Shown here piece after piece: positions 19,078 through 28,224 of a DNA stretch of 64,000 nucleotides (positions within the stretch are counted from its first letter, which is position 1; every line of letters starts with the position of its first letter). This DNA comes from Sphingobacterium oryzagri (GTDB lineage Bacteria > Bacteroidota > Bacteroidia > Sphingobacteriales > Sphingobacteriaceae). The position numbers were made by a program, and so were the translations under genes. The stretch lies in assembly GCF_028736175.1 (NCBI RefSeq), contig NZ_CP117880.1, forward strand, positions 5,022,001 through 5,086,000, written 5' to 3'. The notes beneath the pieces were generated by a model, which saw nothing but the letters and a program-made list of their open reading frames with translations, was not told where the DNA came from and ran no database searches.

Positions 19078-20082
19078 TTAATCAATTAAACCCATACTAA
19101 ACTCATCGTAAGGCGCGCCCGTATCTGTTCCAAGCGGCACAATACTTTCCAGTTGTAAAATATCGGCTTTTGTCAATTCAATGGTCGATGCGGCAAGGTT
19201 TTGCTCCAGATACTTTCTCCGTTTTGTTCCCGGAATCGGCAAAATCCCTTTGCTGATAATCCAGGCCAAAGCAAGTTGCGAGGAGGAGACATGCTTGGCT
19301 TCGGCCATAGCTTCAATAGCCTTTACCAACGCTATATTTTTAGCAAACATTTCTCCTTGAAAGCGTGGGATCGCTCTGCGAAAATCGTTCTCTGGCAGGT
19401 CATCCACACTTTTAATCTGCCCGGATAGAAATCCACGGCCGAGTGGTGAATAAGCAACAAACCCGATACCCAATTCTTTTAACGTCGCTAATACGCCGCG
19501 TTCCTCCACCGTACGTTCAAATAAAGAATACTCACTTTGTACAGCCGTCAGCGGATGTACGGCATGCGCCCGCTTAATTGTTTCCGAAGACACTTCCGAC
19601 AGACCGATATAACCTACTTTTCCTTCTTTAACCAATTCGGACATAGCTTCAACGGTCTCCTCAATCGGTGTATTTTTATCCAGCCTGTGCAAGTAATACA
19701 GATCGATGTAATCGGTATGCAGATGCTTCAGCGAACGCTCTAAAGATTTCTTTACGTATTCCTTTTTACCATTAATAGCCCAGGTTATTTTATTCGCATC
19801 ATCGATCTCCCAACCAAACTTGGTCGCCAAAATATACTGATCGCGTTGGCCCTTGATCGCTTTTGCGATCAGCTGCTCGTTTTTCAATGGCCCGTAAAGA
19901 TCAGCCGTATCCAAAAAGTTGCCGCCTGACTCGAGCGAACGGTGAATCGTAGCAATCGCTTCCTGTTCGTCTGCTGGGCCATACATATTCCCTTCTTCAA
20001 AACCTGTCATCCCCATACAACCCAATCCTATTGCCGGGACAACCAAACCCTGGCTTCCCAAGCTCATTTGTTTTATTTCCAT
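19078..20082 (-). CDS. Aldo/keto reductase
   Basis: 334 residues, a full-length TIM barrel. The catalytic tetrad is visible: Asp and Tyr in FLDTADLYG, Lys in ILATKFGWE and His in LYYLHRLD. The NADPH-binding region is near PIPGTKRRKYLEQN. The sequence start LGSQGLVVPAIGLGCMGMT is typical of the YhdN/AKR13-like group. Substrates of the group are varied aldehydes and ketones. The AraC regulator follows immediately. Confidence 0.93.
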   Translation of the reverse strand: MEIKQMSLGSQGLVVPAIGLGCMGMTGFEEGNMYGPADEQEAIATIHRSLESGGNFLDTADLYGPLKNEQLIAKAIKGQRDQYILATKFGWEIDDANKITWAINGKKEYVKKSLERSLKHLHTDYIDLYYLHRLDKNTPIEETVEAMSELVKEGKVGYIGLSEVSSETIKRAHAVHPLTAVQSEYSLFERTVEERGVLATLKELGIGFVAYSPLGRGFLSGQIKSVDDLPENDFRRAIPRFQGEMFAKNIALVKAIEAMAEAKHVSSSQLALAWIISKGILPIPGTKRRKYLEQNLAASTIELTKADILQLESIVPLGTDTGAPYDEFSMGLID

Positions 20083-20312
20083 ATTTCAAAGATCGCTATA
20101 CCGAATCGCACACATGTTTGCAAATCCCTGAAGCTTGTAAGCAAAACCACGAATGCGAAAATGGATGACAGGTAAGTAATCAATTTTACTCGCTTTCTGG
20201 TAAGGGCTAGAATAAAACGGCAACACATTGGTTCGTTAGGATCGAATGTCGGCACGCAGAAGCTTAGAAAATGGAGGTGTTCGCTTCAGGATTCACCTAC
20301 AGCAGCGCGTCA

Positions 20313-21463
20313 TTAATTAACTGATGTATCGACAAATAGTTCCTCCAATATTCGAGTCAGTGCTGTGCCCCGCAGGTTTTTTGCAACTATGCGCCCTTCC
20401 GTATCCAAAAGGAAATTTGATGGAATAGCATTTATACCATAAATTTCAGCAGCATGGCTATCCCAACCCGCAAAATCTGACACCTGCGTCCACGTTAAAT
20501 CATCTTGGTCGATCGCTTTAAGTAAAGCATCTTTTTGATTAGGATTGTCTAATGAAATGCCTAATATTTCAAAGCCATGCTTTTTATACTTTTTGTATGC
20601 GTTCACAAGAGTAGGATTCTCCGCTCGGCACGGACCACACCAGCTTGCCCAGAAATCGATTAACAAGTACTTGCCTTTATAATCCGATATATTTACCGTA
20701 CTTCCAGATAGTGTTGCTAAGGCAAGATCGGGCGCTATAGCGCCGACTTTTGTCTTTCCTAACGATGCTATCTGTAGCGTAATTTCTTTTCCCAACGGTG
20801 TATTACGCAAGTCTTCAGCAATAGTCTGATATACAGCCTGCGTTCGATGAGCAAATTGCTCTTGTCCGGCGACAAAGCTCAAACTTATCAAGCTTAGGTA
20901 CGATTGCGGATTTTGCTGAGCAAAGTCAAGATGCGCGGCATAACTTTCATCCATGATAAGCTTTTCTCTTTCTATAAAGCGAGCTAACACCGTAGAATCA
21001 GACTGATCAATCGCACTGAGCGCATAAAATTCATTATTTAAATCCGTAAACTTTTTATTCACTGGTTTTTGGAACGCCTGCTGCATAGCATACTGATCAT
21101 TTATCGCCGATCCGCTAATCGTGACATGACGTAATGAGTCGGTCGATGACATGTGCATTGCAGATGCGTCCAGGTAAAAACGATAATTATCTATAACCTC
21201 TCCCTTCTCTATTTTCTCCACATAAGGGTTTTTGTGTAGATATAATGACGCTAAGACGGGGTATTTATTTCCCCGCTAAACGTAAAATTACCGCTTTGTA
21301 CTAGAGCAGAATCGGTTACCGACACCGCATCACGATTATAGATCAGGTAGATTTTAGCTCCATTGCTTACATTGTCAACCTTACCTTGTATCGTGTACGG
21401 ACTTTGCGCAAGAACAGCATACGGAAAAATTAAGAGTAGAAGCAAAAATACATTAGCTATCAT
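20313..21463 (-). pseudogene. TlpA-like thiol-disulfide oxidoreductase with DUF4369 N-terminus, single-base frameshift
   Basis: The gene is split between two frames. The N-terminal part (21463-21251) has a signal peptide ending VLAQ and a DUF4369 start (YTIQGKVDNVSNGAKIYLIY) and stops after GEINTPS. Reading on one frame over gives VLASLYLHKNPYVEKIEKGE, which joins directly to the rest of DUF4369 and a thioredoxin domain with WASWCGPCRAENP. Adding one C to the CCCC run (GGGG at 21258-21261 on the plus strand) restores a protein of about 380 residues, the usual length. It is either a true frameshift or a homopolymer sequencing error. Confidence 0.85.
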
Positions 21464-21558
21464 AATATTAAGGTTTAAGAAGGACTAATCAAGAGCCATA
21501 CGCGTGTGACCTTTCGGATTCCTTTATGCTAAATTTGATCAACATAAATTTAAAAAAT

Positions 21559-22332
21559 TTAGGACTTATGGTTCTGTTTTTGTTGAATATACCAGTTTTT
21601 CATCGCTTTTTCTAAGAGAAGTTGATCGTTGCGGGCTGATAGGATCCCCGCATAGGTCATTTGTTTAATTGCTAAGCAGTAATGAACCAACAGCCTATAT
21701 GCATAGAGTTCTCTTGGTGCGATAGTACCGTCGTCAAGTTTTATTTCCCAGTCATGTTTACAGGCATTTTCTAATCTATCCAAATCTTTTACCAGATCAT
21801 CTTGTACCATACCTTGTCTTGCAATATATTCTGCGTAACCTTCCCATTTCCATGTTGGGATACGGGCAACAGGATTAGATTTCCAAAGTCCGAGCTCGTC
21901 ATACTGCAAGCAGTGCGTCATTTCGTGCGCTAGAAGTTGTATCAAGTTCCAGCGATAGCCATGCAATTCGACGGTATTTTCCGCGCAGTTCATCTCTCCC
22001 TGAAGAATCACTTTATTGTATATGGCCCAGGCAAAAGCCGGTCCCAGAAGCTTCTTGATGATTGTTGGATAGATAGATCCGTCATTAAGGCAAATGTCAA
22101 CATGTAGATTGCCTTTGTAAAATTCACTTGTTTTTAAAAGAATGTTTGCTTTGTCCAGCATAGCCGGTAAGTGCGGGTCTATTGGCTTATTATGATAAAT
22201 GGTGAAACCGCTGTATGTTGATTTGTTAGCGTATGTTAACGTCGGGTTCAAGACAATAGTGACTAAAAATCCAACAAGCAACAACCCAAATACGGTTGAT
22301 CTCAAAAGCCATTTTTTCACTTGCCGTTTCAT
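21559..22332 (-). CDS. Putative membrane-anchored or exported zinc metallopeptidase-like protein
   Basis: 257 residues with an N-terminal hydrophobic segment (LLRSTVFGLLLVGFLVTIVL). The motif HEMTHCLQ fits HExxH, and downstream KWEGYAEYIA supplies a glutamate about 30 residues later, as in gluzincin-like peptidases. The rest is helical and not recognised. Activity is inferred from the motif only. It stands alone on the minus strand. Confidence 0.6.
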   Translation of the reverse strand: MKRQVKKWLLRSTVFGLLLVGFLVTIVLNPTLTYANKSTYSGFTIYHNKPIDPHLPAMLDKANILLKTSEFYKGNLHVDICLNDGSIYPTIIKKLLGPAFAWAIYNKVILQGEMNCAENTVELHGYRWNLIQLLAHEMTHCLQYDELGLWKSNPVARIPTWKWEGYAEYIARQGMVQDDLVKDLDRLENACKHDWEIKLDDGTIAPRELYAYRLLVHYCLAIKQMTYAGILSARNDQLLLEKAMKNWYIQQKQNHKS

Positions 22333-22694
22333 GTGTAATCTGAATTGATGTTATCCGTAATTCGTGTCGCACTTAAAATAGAAAAACCTTTTTAGTTGCA
22401 AACACGCGTCAGTAAAGCCACTATCCCCTGATTCAATATACGAAATATTTCATCATATTACTTAGCGGATGGCATACCTAACGCATGTTATAAAATAAAG
22501 GAAGTCATGAAAATTTTTCTAACCTGTTTTGGTTATTGCTGAGTGTTAATACATAAGCAATGGAAGATGCAGCTAGGTGTGAATGTTTAAAGTCAGCAAA
22601 CAAGCACCTGACGGAGAACACTTCAAATAATATTCAGCCTGCTGCAAACTAAGCTGCTATCTAATTCGTCTCTACTATAGCAAAAGTCTACATC
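22333..22694. other. Divergent intergenic region
   Basis: No gene seen; it should hold divergent promoters for the peptidase-like gene and the RidA gene. Confidence 0.4.
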
Positions 22695-23087
22695 ATGAAA
22701 AAAACAGTAATAAATCCATGGCAGTGGCAGGATGAACTTGGATACGTTCAGGCTGTTGAGGTTAGCGACGTCACAAGCACGCTCTATATTTCTGGTCAAG
22801 CAGCGGTAAACGCCGATGGAACGGCGAGTAATGCTGACATGCGTACGCAGTTTAAATTGGCCATTCAAAACTTGAAAACCGTTGTCGAACAAGCCGGATA
22901 CAATTGTAGTGATATCGTACGTCTTACAATATATTCCACGTCTTCAAAGGAATTTATGTCGACATGTATCGACCTGCTCAAAGATTTTGCGAGGGAACAT
23001 GATATGAAACAGGCTCTTTCGCTTTATGAAGTCACCGGGCTTAATGAGACGATGAATGTGGAGCTTGAAGCGACCGCCGTCAAGTAA
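22695..23087 (+). CDS. RidA family protein (second)
   Basis: 130 residues with the RidA fold: STLYISGQAAVNADGTASN, then QFKLAIQNLKTVVEQAGYNC and DIVRLTIYST. The C-terminal catalytic arginine segment is replaced by SLYEVTGLNETMNVELEA, so imine deaminase activity is doubtful. Only distantly similar to the RidA protein at 10480. It stands alone. Confidence 0.85.
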   Translation: MKKTVINPWQWQDELGYVQAVEVSDVTSTLYISGQAAVNADGTASNADMRTQFKLAIQNLKTVVEQAGYNCSDIVRLTIYSTSSKEFMSTCIDLLKDFAREHDMKQALSLYEVTGLNETMNVELEATAVK

Positions 23088-23555
23088 AGTGTAATCTGGG
23101 ATACTGTATAGTTGGAAGGGGGTTGCTGAAGGATAACCTTTTTTCGAGCCGATAGCTTTAGTAATGCTAAAAGCTATTTTAACTTAGATGAGTCATCAAT
23201 TATGCTTGTTTCGAAGAACTTCAGGTATGACGGAAAAAGGAAGGTACGGTTCTGCTTCAATCTAAAATTGTAATCCACCTTTTATATAGTCTCATTCCGT
23301 TACGGAGGAGTGCAAACTTAGAACGTTACCATTTTGCAACAATTAAAATATCACGATGTTTCTCCCGTCGTCTCATCAAGCGGTCGTTTTTTGCGACAAA
23401 AATTTCATATTATTTGTCGTCTCAAAATATTGTTTCACAAGTCTATGTTTCATAAATTAGGATATCAAACGTTTTTGTGAAAATATGATCTACTAAGGTG
23501 TAAAACTAATATTTCATTTAAGAAGCACTTAAACCACGATATCGCCAAATTGATG
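23088..23555. other. Intergenic region, no gene seen
   Basis: AT-rich, with many stops in all frames; no strong hairpin or repeat noticed. Confidence 0.4.
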
Positions 23556-24068
23556 TTAAGTGATCTTTGTTTTTTCAGCTGTCACACAATTAGCTTTCCA
23601 ATTTATAAAATAGTCTGTGATTATCTTGTCAATATTCTCTCTTGTCGCTCCTTCCCAATACCACTGGTTTTCAGAATAGGATAAGTCTTCCTTGGCGTAG
23701 TAAAGTAAATAAAAGTCATACAAGTATTCCTCATAATCAAGTTCGATGCAGATGTTTTTTAGAATATCCAACACCTTACGCTTATCTAATTGATCGTCAA
23801 TTGATTGCTTAATTAGGTGACAAGCATAGTTCTTAATTGTCTGATCTTTATCGGAATAGTCAAGTTGTAATTCAGTTAAAACTTTGTTAGCAATTTCTTG
23901 TATTTGAAACTGGTTAAATGGTGGACTTTCTCCCGCAAGAATTATCAAGTTTTCGGTCTCAAAACCTGTTGCAAGCATTTCAAATGCCCAATCTACCCAA
24001 ATTTGGTCAATGTCGCGGTTTAGCGCTTTAAATGCTAATATCTCCGATGTCGTCTTTACTGGTTTCAT
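23556..24068 (-). CDS. Conserved hypothetical protein, 170 residues
   Basis: An acidic, mostly helical cytoplasmic protein (TSEILAFKALNRDIDQIWVD at the start, then VLDILKNICIELDYEEYLYD). No catalytic motif, signal peptide or membrane segment. Sequences of this kind recur in Bacteroidota as unnamed proteins and resemble small immunity-type proteins in size and acidity, which is speculation. It lies alone, upstream of nothing obvious. Confidence 0.6.
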   Translation of the reverse strand: MKPVKTTSEILAFKALNRDIDQIWVDWAFEMLATGFETENLIILAGESPPFNQFQIQEIANKVLTELQLDYSDKDQTIKNYACHLIKQSIDDQLDKRKVLDILKNICIELDYEEYLYDFYLLYYAKEDLSYSENQWYWEGATRENIDKIITDYFINWKANCVTAEKTKIT

Positions 24069-24391
24069 GTTGTCAGTTCGGCCTTAGTAGAATGCCGCAT
24101 AACTTATTGCTCGTAATTTAAAGTTGCAAAGATCCGACTCAGAACAGATACATATACGCAGCTAAAATAACAATTATATTTTATCTGATGTCGATGAAAA
24201 ATATTAACCGAATTATTTTCAGGTATGAGTGAACTGATGGTTAATATAAAGTGATCTATTGGGTAGGGAGGAACTTCTTCTGTCTCAAAAAAACAAACAT
24301 CTAGTTTAAATAGCAAGATAAACCAATTTTTCCTGCTATTTAAACCGAAAGCATGCTGGATAATTTGCAGCTTAAAGCCTGAGATGGAAGA
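24069..24391. other. Intergenic region
   Basis: A 70-codon open frame (24104-24316, minus) is present but has no support. Otherwise nothing seen. Confidence 0.35.
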
Positions 24392-26114
24392 TTACGAACT
24401 CTCCATAGTGATGAACACATTGGAAAAATCGCGCTTTGCCAGATCGCTTTTATGGATGACGAAAAAAAGTTCACCTGCGTCACCCCACTGAAAATCACCA
24501 CGCGACTTTACCAATAGAAGAATAACCCAGTCTTGAGGGTTTCCTTTTTGGTTGAGCGCAGCTTGCAGCTCCGGCGATTCATGTTGAGTGAAACCATAAC
24601 TATTGACGGCATGGTCAAACTCTTTCAGTGAACTGACTTTTTCTTCATAAGGGTCGTACAGATCTTCCAACAGTTCTTCTTTATCAGCTAAAGATTTGGC
24701 TTTACCTTCAAATAAATAGGTGTTCTGATAGTATGCAAAGAACGATGGGGTAGATACTGTGGCGAAAGCTTCTGCTTTTTGGGGTGCGTATTGCCCATCC
24801 AAGAGTTCAAAAAAATCTTCTTCCTGCAACTGGAATCGCTTTCCCGAGGAAAGAGTGCTGTTATCTTCTATATAAATTACGTGGGCAAGATCGCTCGGAT
24901 CGTATCCAAAAAAATGAATGCTTTTAAAAAAGAAGAACAGGCTCCCCCTTCGTGGAAGATAGTCTTGTAAGTGTGCGATATCCTCGCAATTGATCTGCGC
25001 AATGAATTCGTAATGAAAACGTTTCTTTTCATCCTTATCGTAAAACATAGGATAGTCTATATGCTGTGGAAGGTCAGGTCTTCCGCCAAAACGATGATTA
25101 CCCACTTCATTGTAGTCCTCTTGCTCTATTTGTTTAAATCCAACTGTCCTTTTGATAAGAGATAGCAACGGTTTCTTATACTTGGTCAGTTTCTGCTTTT
25201 TGATGAGTTCTTCTACGGGAGCAATCGCTGTTTTATCTTCTTGGGCCTGATAAGCCGCATCGTCCCACGTTATTGTACCCTTTCCGTCTGCACCTTTATA
25301 GGAAATATCCAGTAGCTTTTTCTTCTCCGGCATGGTTAATTCCAGTCCTTTGAAGAAGCTAAAGCTTTCAGGAAGATAGTCGAAAGGATTGCCCGATGCC
25401 CGGACAACTCGCATTTTAACCTGCTTGGTCAGTACTCCCGGCAGCGTCTGCAACTGATTGTCTTCCACATCCAGCGTTAGTAATGCGGGTAGTTCTATTT
25501 CTTCCGGGATCGCGGTTAACTTGTTGCCGGACAGAATGAGGTAGCGTAAATTTGGTAATTTCCAGATGGCATCCGGTAATTGCTCCAGTTGGCATAAACT
25601 TAAATTAATATTTTCCAATTGAGCCAAATCTGTGAAGGATGCCGGAAGCCGCTTGATTGACGCTTTGTTAATACTCAGGACTTTTAGGTTTTGCAACAGC
25701 CCAAACTGTTCCGTAAGGTTTTCTAAAGGTAACCATGTATTATCCCAATATCCCGTTTTATTAACAATGCTTAGGTTTTCAAGATTGACGAAATCAAATA
25801 TTTCGTTAGGTAAATGCTGAAAAGAAGGATTCGTTATTTCGAGTAAACGTACCTGCAGCGGATCTGCGGCAGTGGTCTCTTCTAAACTTTTAAATCTGTA
25901 ATCGCGCCAGTCAAGAACGGATGGATCAAAAGAAACTGCAGCATCTATTATAAAGACGGGATTTTTATCGTAAGGAGGTTTCAGTTCTCCATTGATGTAA
26001 ACCCGACCGTTGTCATAGCTTACTGAACCGAAAAAATCCAGGGTATATTCTAGACCTTCTTTCCGGAAGTAAAGATAGTTAACCTCGTCTTTATCTCCCT
26101 TGTAATCAAACTGC

Positions 26115-26122
26115 CCGAAAGG
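26115..26122. repeat. Target site duplication, left copy
   Basis: CCGAAAGG directly abuts the left inverted repeat; the same 8 bases abut the right end at 27589-27596. Confidence 0.9.
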
Positions 26123-26196
26123 GGATCAAGCTGAATTCTTGGGGAGAGATAATTTTAAGGGATCAAGCTGAATTCTTGGGGAGAGATAATTTTAAG
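26123..26196. repeat. Tandemly duplicated left end of the insertion sequence
   Basis: A 37-base unit beginning GGATCAAGCTGAATTCTT and ending GATAATTTTAAG occurs twice, head to tail, at 26123-26159 and 26160-26196, with no differences. The transposase stop codon falls inside the inner copy. Confidence 0.9.
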
Positions 26197-27175
26197 CATA
26201 TAATTTCATCACCCTGTACAGAAAAAATGGTGTATCCCTTACGCCACGAAATAGACTCCTAAATGCCTTTAATTTGGCATTAAAAGACTCCGCTGAAGCA
26301 TTGGTACTTCTGTTGTCAAAATAGTGGAGTATATCGGTATGGTGTGCAGCTATCGAACGGGCAACACTCTCAAAAGATGGTATACCAGAATTTTCTACTT
26401 GATTGTGCCATAGACCAAGCTTGGTAAAAGCCAGTTGCTTATCCTTGCATTTGTTGAAGATGTCCCCAAGTGCCATCCCAAGACCATATGCCTTTTTTAA
26501 TAAGGGAAATCGCAGAAATAATAGCTCTGCGCGGTGCTTTTGACTTACTGTCCATTTGGAAGGATGCTTGAATAACAAATATCTTGATCTTGCCAGCAAC
26601 TGTTTGATTGTATCACCATTAGGTAACACTTCAGGATCATAGAGAATACCTTTTTTACGTGCGCTGGCGATCTGTTTACTTTCCTCATCCAACACTTCCC
26701 AACGATACTTTATACGAAGTTCCTGAACGGCGTCGTAAACAAGTTTCTGCACATGGAATCTGTCAATGACCCTTCGGGCATTCATAAAACACCTGCGGAT
26801 AGCCTTAGCCATATTGGGAGCCATATCCATTGTTACTTCCCGGACTTTGTTCCTCAGCTTAAGTGGGATACGCTCCAATACCGCGATGATATCTTCTGCT
26901 TTTGTTCCTTTAATCGTGGCCAGGATGGTTCCTTTCTTTCCCTTGGCAGTCTTGCTGCTTACGATCGTATACAGTTCACCATTGCTGAAACTGGTCTCGT
27001 CGATACTGAGCCGTTCGGATATATTTCCTGTAAATACCGTCCACTGTTCTGCATGAGGTTTCTGATCCCAATCATGAAAGTCGCTTAAATGGTTTTTGTA
27101 CTGATCCTGAAGCTGTTTGCCATCCAACTGAAACAGCAGTGCCAACAGATGGGCACTGATAGGATAGTTATCCAA
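26192..27175 (-). CDS. ISAon1 family DDE transposase (catalytic part)
   Basis: 327 residues. The RNase H-like DDE core shows LSIDETSFSNGELYTIVSS (first Asp), EVTMDMAPNMAKAIRRCF and DRFHVQKLVYDAVQELR (second Asp region), and NASAESFNAKLKAFRSLFRG (Glu), the ISL3-type pattern. The first codon in this frame is a TTG at 27175 that overlaps the stop of the preceding gene, so expression is probably coupled to the upstream gene. Intact by length. Confidence 0.9.
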   Translation of the reverse strand: MDNYPISAHLLALLFQLDGKQLQDQYKNHLSDFHDWDQKPHAEQWTVFTGNISERLSIDETSFSNGELYTIVSSKTAKGKKGTILATIKGTKAEDIIAVLERIPLKLRNKVREVTMDMAPNMAKAIRRCFMNARRVIDRFHVQKLVYDAVQELRIKYRWEVLDEESKQIASARKKGILYDPEVLPNGDTIKQLLARSRYLLFKHPSKWTVSQKHRAELLFLRFPLLKKAYGLGMALGDIFNKCKDKQLAFTKLGLWHNQVENSGIPSFESVARSIAAHHTDILHYFDNRSTNASAESFNAKLKAFRSLFRGVRDTPFFLYRVMKLYA

Positions 27176-27521
27176 ATATCCCCTTTAAAAAAAGCCCGAA
27201 TTCCGTAGTCATCCGAGCACCTTTGTAAGCAAGATCCCAATCTCTGGTAATGATCTGTTGGGTATCTAGCACGGTCCATCTTCTGCGTTTGATATGCAAG
27301 GTAACTTTCTGACCACGAATGGGAAAGTCTTTGATTTGCGAAACGGGCATAAAGCCTTTGGAGGCCAGTTTACTATCTTGATAACCGGCAGGAACAAGGT
27401 TCTTTTCCTCCAGATGAATATGGAGTTCCTTGTTTACCTGTCTAACATCCATAATATCGAAATAATCCAACAGCCCTTCGGGCATCAATAAAGCCAGTAG
27501 TTTACGTTCAGCGTCTTGCAA
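27168..27521 (-). CDS. ISAon1 family transposase N-terminal-region protein
   Basis: 117 residues upstream of the catalytic gene, overlapping it by 8 bases. The basic stretch KVTLHIKRRRWT and the start AERKLLALLMPEGLLDYFDI are typical of the separate first gene of ISAon1-type elements (from memory). It presumably supplies end-binding. Confidence 0.8.
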   Translation of the reverse strand: MQDAERKLLALLMPEGLLDYFDIMDVRQVNKELHIHLEEKNLVPAGYQDSKLASKGFMPVSQIKDFPIRGQKVTLHIKRRRWTVLDTQQIITRDWDLAYKGARMTTEFGLFLKGIFG

Positions 27522-27588
27522 AGTAGTATATTTTAAAAGTGCTAAACTAAGAATTTATTTAATGCTCCCCAAGAATTCAGCTTGATCC

Positions 27589-27596
27589 CCGAAAGG
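27589..27596. repeat. Target site duplication, right copy
   Basis: CCGAAAGG, identical to 26115-26122. Confidence 0.9.
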
Positions 27597-27928
27597 CACT
27601 CCGTTCGCGAAAATGCCAAACGCCTCTAATGAAATTTTGATCTGTCCGTCATCCTGATACTCGCTCAAGAGTTTTTTTTGTTTATCCCCCTTAATGTCAG
27701 GGGAAGTAAGGAAGATCTCCGTAGCCAGTGTATTCCCTAGTTTTGAGATAAACCATTGGCTTTTCTCGAAATCGATCAGGTAATTTTCACCGTTGATCTT
27801 GAAATAGGAGTTGGTAATGTTTGAATTATCCATGGAGTGTTTGGAAATCATATTGTTAAATATATCTCCCTTAATCAACGTATCTTTTTAAGATTTTGGT
27901 ATTTAGGAAAAGTATTTTATTAGCCTTG

Positions 27929-27946
27929 GATCAAGCTGAATTCTTT
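27929..27946. repeat. Solo insertion-sequence end next to attL
   Basis: GGATCAAGCTGAATTCTT is identical to the terminal 18 bases of the nearby insertion sequence, but no element follows. The sequence runs straight into the 116-bp island repeat at the shared TTCTT. Confidence 0.8.
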
Positions 27947-28056
27947 GGGAATTTTTGAAAAAACCGATTCTCCGTAAAAACACAAAAGCCTGCAAACAAC
28001 ACGTTTGCAGGCTTTTGTAAGTTTTGACTTCAAGTCTGGTAGCCCGTAGGGGAATC
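27941..28056. repeat. Left island boundary repeat (attL)
   Basis: A 116-bp direct repeat, identical over its length to 62287-62402. It contains a 14-bp-stem terminator hairpin (27984-28016, AAAAGCCTGCAAAC / GTTTGCAGGCTTTT) and, at its right edge, the last 20 bases of the tRNA-Glu gene (28037-28056), but no complete tRNA. Confidence 0.95.
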
Positions 28057-28112
28057 CTAACGCCGGACTTTCAATCTCTTTATCAGTATTTTACAGATTT
28101 TAAAATCTGATT

Positions 28113-28131
28113 ACGCCACAGTTGACGCGCT
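28113..28131 (+). repeat. Inner terminal repeat of the island, left
   Basis: ACGCCACA-GT-TGACGCGCT matches ACGCCACA-AA-TGACGCGCT at 62266-62284 (17 of 19 bases), in the same orientation. Possibly an arm-type integrase binding site. Confidence 0.55.
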
Positions 28132-28224
28132 GATTTGACATACTTTTTAGCTGCAAGTGCTACGGAGCTAAGATAGTAAATAATTTGTTATTTCTATTCG
28201 AATGCCTTAAGAGTACACGAAGCC

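Larger units (their letters stand above)
26123..27588 (-). mobile_element. ISAon1-type (ISL3-like) insertion sequence
   Basis: A 1466-bp element with inverted ends GGATCAAGCTGAATTCTT...AAGAATTCAGCTTGATCC (24 bases matching) and 8-bp target duplications, which fits ISL3-like behaviour. It carries two overlapping minus-strand genes, an N-terminal-region protein and a DDE transposase. Without the extra 37-base end it would be 1429 bp. It interrupts the LRR/DUF1963 gene. Confidence 0.9.
24392..27878 (-). pseudogene. Leucine-rich-repeat / DUF1963 (YwqG-like) gene split by an insertion sequence
   Basis: The N-terminal piece (27878-27589) reads up to ANGVPFG, and after the insertion sequence the frame resumes PFGQFDYKGDKDEVNYLYF at 26122. 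Removing the element and one 8-bp repeat restores an uninterrupted frame of about 670 codons. After an N-terminal domain come leucine-rich repeats (LENLSIVNK, LPASFTDLAQLENINLSLCQ, LPDAIWKLPNLRYLILSGNK). The C-terminal half is DUF1963/YwqG-like (FGGRPDLPQHIDYPMFYD, FIAQINCEDI). ATG choices are 27878 or 27833. The function of the family is unknown. The intact remaining frame suggests a recent insertion. Confidence 0.88.

Noticed and set aside
24104-24316. 70-codon minus-strand frame upstream of the 170-residue hypothetical
   Set aside because: Low-complexity translation with no supporting context.
27168-27200. Programmed -1 frameshift fusing the two IS genes at A-AAG-GGG
   Set aside because: A -1 shift at that heptamer enters the third frame, not the transposase frame; start/stop overlap is the simpler explanation.
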